Assembly: GCF_009873495.1 (NCBI RefSeq)
Contig: NZ_CP046703.1
Coordinates: 4,196,501 to 4,260,500, forward strand
Length of the DNA stretch: 64,000 nucleotides
Direction of reading: 5' to 3'
DNA from: Nostoc sp. ATCC 53789
GTDB taxonomy: Bacteria; Cyanobacteriota; Cyanobacteriia; Cyanobacteriales; Nostocaceae
The notes beneath the pieces were generated by a model. It was not told where the DNA came from. It did not search any database and was given only the letters and a program-made list of their open reading frames with translations. Shown here in pieces: positions 28,900-35,607 of the stretch. Position 1 is the first letter of the stretch. Every line of letters starts with the position of its first letter. The position numbers were made by a program, and so were the translations under genes.

Positions 28900-30591
28900 T
28901 TAACAGATATCTTGAACTGCTTTCACAATCAAACCACCAGCCGCGATATCAGCAGAAATCCGGGCAATATGCTCATCCAAACCTTGCTCATTATCATTCC
29001 AAATATATGGGCGATCTGAACTTGGTTTTTGTCCAACTACATGGCGGACTGCTGAATACAACCGCTCAGTTGCAGGTGATAGACAGACGCGTGCATCGTA
29101 ATGACCAGTCTTTTTATATGTGCGGAGGTCAACAGCTTGGACTCCAAACATGAGAGCGATCGCCATATAATTCTGGAATATATCGACAGAACGGCGGGCT
29201 AGAGTCGCTGAAGTGTATCCTTGACTGTTGATGTTCTGATTAAATTGTTCCGCATGGGTAGGAAAGCGATCGGCGATAGAATTTCCATAGAAGGTCAACA
29301 GTGGCATAATTGAGTTACCGCATATTTGCAGACCTTTGAGTCCCATATTGACTTTACGTTCTCGGTTGCCAAGTAAAGATGGTGGCAGTCCATTGCTAAA
29401 CTCCGGTGAGGCGAGGAGGGCAATTTGCACATCCAAATGTTTAGCCATTAGCCCAATGTAGTAACGTAGGTGATCCATTCCCACACCCACATACTGTCCG
29501 AGAAAATTGCCTCCATGATAGCTAGCTTGGTTATTCACATCAATCAGTGGATTATCGGTTACTGAGTTGATTTCAATTTCGATTTGTTTGGCAATCTGGG
29601 AAATTCCATCAACGATTGGCCCCAAATACTGGGGAAGGCATCGGAGTGAGTAACGATCTTGAATTAATTCGTGATCACGATAATCATGTTTACCATCTAA
29701 CTCATCACGGACTAGCTGGGAATTTGCTAGCAAAGAAATCATCTGATCTGCTGCCCATAATTGACCAGGATGTGGTTTGGAATTATGGATAAATGGATGG
29801 AATGATTGATTGGTTCCGTTTAAAGCTTGGATATCTAGAGCGTGAACGCCCATAGCGATCGCAGTTAAAATTTGCGTATCGTAGACGCAGTTTGCCGCAA
29901 TGCCCGTCATTACTGAAGTGCCGTTCATCATCGCCAAGCCTTCTTTCGGCAACAATGTCAGGGGTGACAAATTCAGCTGACTTAGGGCTGTTGGCGCATC
30001 CATCTCTTTACCGTTGAAGTCAACCTTAAAACTGGGATCTAAGCCTATCAGTGAACCAGTAATGTAGGATAGTGGCACTAAATCACCACTGGCACCAATT
30101 GAGCCAAACTCATACACATACGGTGTAACACCAGCGTTGAGAAAAGTTTCCATGCGCTTGATAAGTTCCAGCCTGATGCCAGATGCACCATACATGTGAG
30201 AGTTTGCCCGCAATAGCATAGCTGCGCGCACATCAGCCAAGGGTAATTTGTTACCTGCACCTGTTTTAAGGAACCAAACTAAGTTGGTTTGGAGTTCAGA
30301 TGCTTGTTCACGGGATATGGCAACATTGGCCATACCACCAAAGCCAGATGTTACTCCGTAAATTGGTTCCCCTGATTCAACAGCATTATTAATGTAATCA
30401 CAAGATGCGTGAATATTCTGCAAAACGTCTGCGTTATCGGTTAAAGACACTAAGGCACCATTGCGTGCTACCCTTGCAACATCATTGATTGTGAGTTTCT
30501 GATTACCAATAATTACATTGCCAGAGGAATTTCCAGTGAAAGAAAATTGTTGAGGTAAGGTTTTGCTTTGTGCTTGAGATAGTGTCTTCAT
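28900..30591 (-). CDS. pal: phenylalanine ammonia-lyase
   Basis: It deaminates L-phenylalanine to trans-cinnamate and ammonia, with no added cofactor. The sequence follows the Anabaena variabilis enzyme, as I recall it, almost residue for residue, so I start at MKTLSQAQ (30591, giving 563 residues) instead of the upstream in-frame codon at 30627. The MIO electrophile forms from Ala167-Ser168-Gly169 in GSIGASGDLVPLS; the catalytic Tyr78 lies in YGVTSGFGG. Phe107 (WFLKTG) at the selectivity position indicates phenylalanine; tyrosine lyases have His there. The C-terminus stops at VQDIC, a few residues shorter than the Anabaena enzyme. Being first in the PAL-ligase-PKS series, it should supply the starter unit. 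No good ribosome-binding site precedes either start. Confidence 0.97.
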   Translation of the reverse strand: MKTLSQAQSKTLPQQFSFTGNSSGNVIIGNQKLTINDVARVARNGALVSLTDNADVLQNIHASCDYINNAVESGEPIYGVTSGFGGMANVAISREQASELQTNLVWFLKTGAGNKLPLADVRAAMLLRANSHMYGASGIRLELIKRMETFLNAGVTPYVYEFGSIGASGDLVPLSYITGSLIGLDPSFKVDFNGKEMDAPTALSQLNLSPLTLLPKEGLAMMNGTSVMTGIAANCVYDTQILTAIAMGVHALDIQALNGTNQSFHPFIHNSKPHPGQLWAADQMISLLANSQLVRDELDGKHDYRDHELIQDRYSLRCLPQYLGPIVDGISQIAKQIEIEINSVTDNPLIDVNNQASYHGGNFLGQYVGVGMDHLRYYIGLMAKHLDVQIALLASPEFSNGLPPSLLGNRERKVNMGLKGLQICGNSIMPLLTFYGNSIADRFPTHAEQFNQNINSQGYTSATLARRSVDIFQNYMAIALMFGVQAVDLRTYKKTGHYDARVCLSPATERLYSAVRHVVGQKPSSDRPYIWNDNEQGLDEHIARISADIAAGGLIVKAVQDIC

Positions 30592-30918
30592 ACAGGGATT
30601 ATGTTTAACTTGTAGTAGGTATTGCAATTAACTTAACTTTTGTTTTTTGCTGAGAGTATTTGACATAACATTTCAGCAAATACAAATTGATATTTAGCTG
30701 GCATCAGTGTTTTAGCGAAGCAGTCATTCTCCATGATTGAAACTTTCGAGAATAATTTTTGGAGAAGTTCACGTAAGAATTAACCAAAAAAATTAGCCAT
30801 TTGTTTCAATTTGTTTGCTCATATATTGATGACAGAGATTCCGTTTGTTGTGTTTTGAAATTACAACATGAGAGAATAAAACTTGTCATCGTTTGTTCTG
30901 TAATTGAACTGTTATATA

Positions 30919-30949
30919 TTTAACTGGAGTAAGTAAAAGATTTATGCAA
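30919..30949 (-). promoter_or_regulatory. shared cluster element, copy 4, weaker (upstream of PAL)
   Basis: On the minus strand TTGCATAAAT, then GTTAAATA at the position where the other copies have GATAAGTA (6 of 8 bases equal), then TATAAC. It lies about 330-360 bases before the PAL start, giving a long leader. Less conserved than the other copies, but the 19-base spacing is kept. Confidence 0.5.
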
Positions 30950-31078
30950 CTATTCCATAAATTTGACATTATTTATTTTACTTACCTGCGATCGGATATA
31001 TTAAAAGCTTTATGTGGAATAGATTTCGCCTATTTCGGTCTCTACAAAACTGATGCAGCACGGTATAAACAGCACAAT

Positions 31079-31131
31079 CATTTAAAATCCGTGAAAAGCT
31101 CATATAGTAAACTTTTCACGGATTTTAAATG
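31079..31131. repeat. perfect 20-bp inverted repeat with 13-base loop
   Basis: The arms at 31079-31098 and 31112-31131 are exact reverse complements (TTTAAAATCCGTGAAAAG and its partner). It lies between the PAL promoter element and the PEP-CTERM remnant. It could stop transcription in either direction, insulating PAL from the exporter gene, or be the ends of a small inserted element. Confidence 0.8.
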
Positions 31132-31405
31132 ATTAGATATTTTCTTACTCGAAAATGCCTAACAACATAAGTAAGTTGGCGTTAAAAAAACTAAGTATAT
31201 TTACGAAACGTAAATATGCTTAAAACCCTTACTAATGACCAATGACAAAGGACAGCCTTAGCCAGTTAGCTTTAATTTCGCCGACCTACTTAGCTCAATC
31301 AAATCAAGCCGCATCCGAAAATTATGTAACTCGATATTAGTAGGCGGCAAGAACTTGGTTAACTTTCTGTTTCTGTAACTTTATGCTGAAGGCTATTATT
31401 TACCT

Positions 31406-31648
31406 TTAACTCGCTTTTTCATGTTCTTCCCTATAGCACCGACTCAGTAAAGCACCTACTCCACCTATGCCTAGACTAATCAGTATTATTAAAGTATTAG
31501 GTTCTGGAACAGTAGCGAAAGTGCCATTCACGATAATCTGAGTTGGCTCAGGAACATTTGGTTATAGATCAATTATGACGCTTCCAGCAAGGGATAATAT
31601 GCCATTAGCACCAGTGAATCTTCCCTCTTCACCAGTGATATTTACGAG
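31406..31648 (-). pseudogene. remnant of a PEP-CTERM protein gene
   Basis: In one minus-strand frame the translation includes NITGEEGRFTGANGILSLAG, then an in-frame TAA, then PNVPEPTQIIVNGTFATVPEP, NTLIILISLGIGGVGALLS and RCYREEHEKAS before a stop. This is a PEP-CTERM sorting signal (VPEP, hydrophobic helix, basic end) without an intact upstream gene. The remnant starts in the same frame directly after the exporter stop codon. It is a decayed gene end. Confidence 0.8.
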
Positions 31649-32818
31649 TTAAGTAATTCGGAACGGAAATTTTTTATTCTGTCTGCCCACATAAAACAAA
31701 AACACGGCAAAGATGATTATTGTCAAGCTAAATATATAACCATCACCAAAAACTTTGATAGCTAAAGATGAAGCAATAGGTCCAGCAGTACATCCGAAAC
31801 TATATATAGCTGTGAACAAAGCACTTCCAGAAGATAGTTCATTTCTAGAAAGTTTTGCTCCAATTAATGCCATTGCTATGGGAAAAATCGGGCTGATACT
31901 AGCTCCAGCAATAAATGCAAATATCTGGGTAGCCGTAGAGTTTTGAATCAATGAAAGAGATAAAAACGACAATATTACGATAGACACGCTCATAAAAAGA
32001 ACTTTGAGTCTGCCGAATTTGTCTGCTATGTGAGTAACTGGAACAGTAGAGAGCAAGCCGCCAACTACAAATACAGCAAAGGTATAGCCGATCTGCTCTA
32101 TATTGTAATTTTGTCGTAGCAGATAAACCGGATATAAAGAAACTAGCGTTGATTCGGCAAAACCATAGGCAAATGCGCCCTGAAGAGGAAGTTTCAGCTT
32201 GTTGAAAATTCCGGAACGTGAAGATTGTTGAAAAACAACTGCTTTATCTGGTAGAGCTATCCAGACTACAATTACGCCGCTAAAAATTAAAGCACTACCC
32301 AACAAAAAAGAAAGTTTTGGTGAAACATTATACAAAGCAGAACCAATTACTGGGCCAATACCAAATCCAAAAGTAAAAGCTAGAGCATTCAAACCATTGA
32401 CGATCGCTCGATTACCTTCATGACAAAAGTGATTCAATGCAGTGTTTCCACTGACTAGATATAAACAACAAGCAATGCCCATAACAGCACGTATAATAAA
32501 CCACAAAGGCATTGATGTAGTCATAGTGAACAAAGGAGCGCTAATACCCATCATTGTCAAGCCAAGCATCATAGTTTTACGAAGCCCCAACTTGGGTAAT
32601 ACTTTTACTACGAACGGTGTTCCCAAAGCTATGACTAGAAAATACACCGTAGAATTTGCTCCTATCCATAAATCATCAACTTGATGTTGCGCCATTAATG
32701 TTGAGATAAAGGGATTAAATAGCCCTATAGAAATACCAGACAAAAAAGCTATGCTATACAAAGCTGGTAATCCAGTAGAGAACGGGGAATTTGATTTTGT
32801 CGAGATCAATTCTGTCAT
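31649..32818 (-). CDS. MFS transporter, probable exporter of the pathway product
   Basis: About 389 residues from the start I prefer (MTELISTKS, 32818), with roughly twelve hydrophobic segments. Motif-A-like loops are present (KLGLRKTMML after segment 2 and HIADKFGRLKVLF between the halves), as in drug/metabolite exporters of the major facilitator superfamily. The open frame extends upstream to a TTG at 32878, but those codons run through a 24-base palindrome (32855-32878) that looks like an operator. Its position between the type II thioesterase and PAL genes supports export of the cluster product or self-protection. The substrate cannot be read from the sequence. Confidence 0.85.
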   Translation of the reverse strand: MTELISTKSNSPFSTGLPALYSIAFLSGISIGLFNPFISTLMAQHQVDDLWIGANSTVYFLVIALGTPFVVKVLPKLGLRKTMMLGLTMMGISAPLFTMTTSMPLWFIIRAVMGIACCLYLVSGNTALNHFCHEGNRAIVNGLNALAFTFGFGIGPVIGSALYNVSPKLSFLLGSALIFSGVIVVWIALPDKAVVFQQSSRSGIFNKLKLPLQGAFAYGFAESTLVSLYPVYLLRQNYNIEQIGYTFAVFVVGGLLSTVPVTHIADKFGRLKVLFMSVSIVILSFLSLSLIQNSTATQIFAFIAGASISPIFPIAMALIGAKLSRNELSSGSALFTAIYSFGCTAGPIASSLAIKVFGDGYIFSLTIIIFAVFLFYVGRQNKKFPFRIT

Positions 32819-32854
32819 AAAACTTGAGGATAATTGATAAATTACGTGGTTTGA

Positions 32855-32878
32855 TTGCATCGTATTTATACGATGCAA
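32855..32878 (-). promoter_or_regulatory. 24-base operator-like palindrome upstream of the exporter
   Basis: TTGCATCGTAT-TT-ATACGATGCAA: two perfect 11-base arms with a 2-base centre, 37-60 bases before the preferred exporter start. Such sites typically bind a dimeric regulator. The half-site begins with TTGCAT, as do the shared cluster elements, but the rest differs and no GATAAG-like box follows. Confidence 0.6.
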
Positions 32879-33004
32879 GCAATCTTGTTATCGCAAAATA
32901 GCTACGCAAAACAGAAATAGCCATTTTTGCAATAGACTTATTTTTTGCACTTTGTTGAAATAGATTTAGCTACTTAGGAAAGTATAGATTTATATCTGAA
33001 ATTC

Positions 33005-33781
33005 TTAATTGTTGTTGATAGCTACTAGGTAATTTAAATGTTGGGATAATGACTGCAAAAAGAGTGATTGAGAATTATGCAAAAAGAAATGATCTCCAGG
33101 AAACATTTGTAGGTTGAAGTAGCTACTAGTCTGCTCACGCCAAGCTTCTAAAGCATCAACCTTAATTGCTTTATCCTGCAAACCTCCAAATACAGAGATT
33201 GGGCATTCGAGTGGCATTTCACTTTTGTAAATGTATGTCTCTAGTATCGTAAAATCCGCTCGTAGACAAGGCAAGAAAAGTTGTAACATTTGTTCATTCT
33301 GCAAAATCTCATTGGGAATTGCATTATAACGATCGCAAAGTTCAGCCAGGAATTTAGCTTCAGGCATTTTGTGAATAAACGGTTTGAGAATTGGTTTTTG
33401 GGGAGCAGGGCAACAAGCAGCAAATAAATGAACAGGGCTAAGATTATATTCATGACGTAGTAGACGCGCTATCTCAAAGCCAAGTGTTGCACCCATGCTA
33501 TGTCCAAAAAAAGCAAATGGCATATTCAGATACGGTCTAATTTTTGATGCCAAAGTTTGAATAAGAGGTAAAAAATTGGTATAGGAAGGTTCTTGCAATC
33601 GACGGCCTCTTCCAGGAAGTTGAACTAAGTAAACCTCTACATCCTTTGGTAATTTGTTTGTCCATGTACTATATGTCGAAGTTGTACCCCCCGCACATGG
33701 AAAAAAGAATAAGCGAAGTTGGGCCTTTGGATTAAGCTGAGGGCAGCTAATCCAAGGATCAACTATTAGTTTTGCTGTCAT
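33005..33781 (-). CDS. type II thioesterase
   Basis: 258 residues of the alpha/beta-hydrolase TE II family. The nucleophile is in GHSMG (residues about 93-97), the acid in GGLQDKAI and the histidine in GDHFFLH. FFFPCAGGTTSTY near the N-terminus and VYLVQLPGRGRRLQEP are standard for these enzymes. TE II proteins remove wrongly primed or stalled acyl groups from carrier proteins of PKS and NRPS assembly lines; they normally do not release the final product. It is the first gene of the cluster in transcription order, 187 bases ahead of the exporter, and carries its own shared upstream element. With no thioesterase domain on the NRPS, a direct role in release cannot be excluded. Confidence 0.92.
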   Translation of the reverse strand: MTAKLIVDPWISCPQLNPKAQLRLFFFPCAGGTTSTYSTWTNKLPKDVEVYLVQLPGRGRRLQEPSYTNFLPLIQTLASKIRPYLNMPFAFFGHSMGATLGFEIARLLRHEYNLSPVHLFAACCPAPQKPILKPFIHKMPEAKFLAELCDRYNAIPNEILQNEQMLQLFLPCLRADFTILETYIYKSEMPLECPISVFGGLQDKAIKVDALEAWREQTSSYFNLQMFPGDHFFLHNSQSLFLQSLSQHLNYLVAINNN

Positions 33782-33991
33782 AAAATTATGTGTGTAATCT
33801 GAAAACTTTTGTTATAAAACCTAACCATATTTCTTTATCAGACTGTGATAACTGCTATTAAATAGAGATAATTAAATAGTAAAAGCATAAAATTTTAATG
33901 CCTGAGAAATTGCCAATCATATTTGATTATTCCCGTCAGTTTGATAAGTTATTAAAACTTAAAAGTTAATTTTTTGTTTGCTCTTATAATA

Positions 33992-34022
33992 CTTATCGCT
34001 CTTTTCTGGGTTATTTATGCAA
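33992..34022 (-). promoter_or_regulatory. shared cluster element, copy 5 (upstream of the thioesterase)
   Basis: On the minus strand TTGCATAAAT, then GCGATAAGTA with GATAAG 19 bases after TTGCAT, then TTATAAGAGC. It lies about 210-240 bases before the thioesterase start. Confidence 0.7.
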
Positions 34023-34127
34023 AACACCAAAATCCCCAGCAAATAAAATTTGATTGGTGAAAAAATGACATGAACTACAGCATTAAATGCGATGGGCTAC
34101 GCCCCGCAAAGAAGCGATCGCTCTTAA

Positions 34128-34465
34128 GAGGATGTTTGAAAAGTCCTCTTCTAGGTAGCAAAACATTCTAGATCCCCCTAAATCCCCCTTAAAAAGGGGG
34201 ACTTTGACTCCGGTTCCCCCTTTTTTAAGGCTACGGTGTACACACAAGTCTTGAAATCCCACCTAAAACTTGGTTTCGTTGCCCTAACCTTAAAATTAGC
34301 GGGATAAATGGAGTTTCTAGTTGCCCAAAATTTGGGTATTTACCGGGCTAAAAGGGTTGAAACCTTTGCGGACTATACTTGTGTGTACACGGTAGTTGTT
34401 TAAGGGGGGTTAGGGGGGATCTAAAAGTGTCTAAAGTCACAGCGAAATACTTTTCAAACAACCTC
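34128..34465. mobile_element. miniature inverted-repeat element carrying a second element
   Basis: The left end GAGGATGTTTGAAAAGT (34128-34144) and right end ACTTTTCAAACAACCTC (34449-34465) are inverted copies with one mismatch. No coding capacity. TAA lies directly outside both ends and may be a target duplication. Removing the insertion at 34231-34395 leaves about 163 bases resembling the truncated copy at 2771-2882. Confidence 0.75.
34231..34395. mobile_element. inner miniature element, 165 bp, same ends as at 12885
   Basis: The left end CTACGGTGTACACACAAGT and right end ACTTGTGTGTACACGGTAG match with one mismatch. The flanks TTTTTTAAGG (34221-34230) and TTGTTTAAGG (34396-34405) agree at 9 of 10 bases, consistent with a target duplication. 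The interior is unlike that of the 12885 element, so only the ends are conserved. Confidence 0.75.
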
Positions 34466-34518
34466 TAAGGCGGGCGGGTACGCCATCGCTATTCTTTAGT
34501 GTGACCCATTAAGAATTA

Positions 34519-35139
34519 TTAACGCCCTTGTCTCAAACCTCTTTCCATAAGCATCTGAGGTTCGATATTCTCAACTTTTGGTATCGCTTCTAGCTGAGGA
34601 ATCTTTGCGATCGCATCTGCAATATTACCTGATTGGGCACGCAACCAAGCGGCGTGAGGCGCATAGTCAAGGCTTTCTACTACTTCGTAACCCGCTCGAT
34701 TAATTGCCTCGTGCTGAGACTTTACATCAACGCCTTCAGCAAAGCGGATAAAAACCAGTCCAGTTGGTACTGCTAAAGAACCATTGGGTTCTATTGTGTA
34801 AACTGGACTCAGTTTACCCTGCTCTGATTGATTGGGTTCGCCTGGAAAAACTGCGTAGGCGTAGCCCGCACTTCGACAAGGCTCAGTGACCATCGTAGAC
34901 ATCGCACCATCGTTAAGTTGTAAAATTGCTCCTGGTGCTACCGTCTTGGGTTGATTATTATAATGTATTGCATAGTACCCAGACTTACGAGTATAAGATA
35001 TAGCAGTGCTATCGCTACCAACCCGAATTTGTTCAGGATACTCAGAAAAATAGTCGTTTTGAAATTTCACTTCAGCAATCAGGGGTAAAGAGTATACCTG
35101 TAGAAAATACTCAGCCGGAAAATAAAACATCTTTCTCAA
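34519..35139 (-). CDS. stand-alone protein resembling the prodomain of a PrcA-type subtilase
   Basis: 206 residues, no signal peptide. The C-terminal third (about 125-200, VFIRFAEGVDVKSQHEAINR and YAPHAAWLRAQSGNIADAI) aligns by eye with residues about 115-190 of the neighbouring protease (LFVKFDNEEESRVCQEILRR and YARNAYFVNAPTNTGIAIF), including the spacing to the ExGLRQ/ESRQRQ end. The N-terminal half matches the general layout of that propeptide less clearly. It has no catalytic domain. It is divergently placed, 468 bases from the protease gene. A dedicated inhibitor or folding helper is the natural guess; a broken second protease gene is the alternative. I cannot decide between them from sequence. 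Confidence 0.7.
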   Translation of the reverse strand: MRKMFYFPAEYFLQVYSLPLIAEVKFQNDYFSEYPEQIRVGSDSTAISYTRKSGYYAIHYNNQPKTVAPGAILQLNDGAMSTMVTEPCRSAGYAYAVFPGEPNQSEQGKLSPVYTIEPNGSLAVPTGLVFIRFAEGVDVKSQHEAINRAGYEVVESLDYAPHAAWLRAQSGNIADAIAKIPQLEAIPKVENIEPQMLMERGLRQGR

Positions 35140-35243
35140 GTTCTAATGATGTTATAGCGTTTTCAGTGGTATGGAATACAAATCTTTTATCGGGATGCAA
35201 GCTATATATCCCTACTAGTCTGCCAACCCAAAAATGAGCTTGT

Positions 35244-35322
35244 GAGGTCTGGGGAAAGGGGAAAGGGTAAGGGATTTAAAACCTTTCCCCTTTCCCCCTT
35301 ACCCTTTACCCTTTACCCCGCT
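35244..35322. repeat. purine/pyrimidine inverted repeat
   Basis: GGGGAAAGGGGAAAGGGTAA faces CCTTTCCCCTTTCCCCCTTA and CCCTTTACCC copies across ATTTAAAA, forming a long imperfect hairpin between the divergent prodomain-like and protease genes. It is similar to the block at 20925-21080. Confidence 0.6.
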
Positions 35323-35607
35323 TTCGTCACGAAAGCGAACTACTAGTGATAGTGAAGATTCGTAAAACAGTCTGACTTTGAATTCCTCTTTTCTGGAAAG
35401 ACGAATTGAAGGCTTGTATGAACTTTAGAGAGATTAAATTCTGTTGCAGCTGGATCTTTTTAATGTCGTAATACACATATAACACATGAAATAAAAACCA
35501 CCCATAAACTAAAAAACGCACGCTGCCTATAGCAAGCTTTAAAAGTAGTGCATAATACGATTTCCCAATGCCCAATTTTCAAGACAAATATCCCAGGAGA
35601 TTAAGCT

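Noticed and set aside
28900-30591. Histidine or tyrosine ammonia-lyase
   Set aside because: Near-identity by eye to the Anabaena phenylalanine enzyme and Phe107 at the selectivity position.
30944-31132. 62-codon plus-strand frame
   Set aside because: It runs through the PAL upstream element and the perfect hairpin, has no ribosome-binding site and no protein-like features.
32881-32935. Copy of the shared element upstream of the exporter (GCGATAAC with TTGCGT)
   Set aside because: GCGATAAC is present but TTGCGT is only 9-10 bases away, so the fixed spacing is not met.
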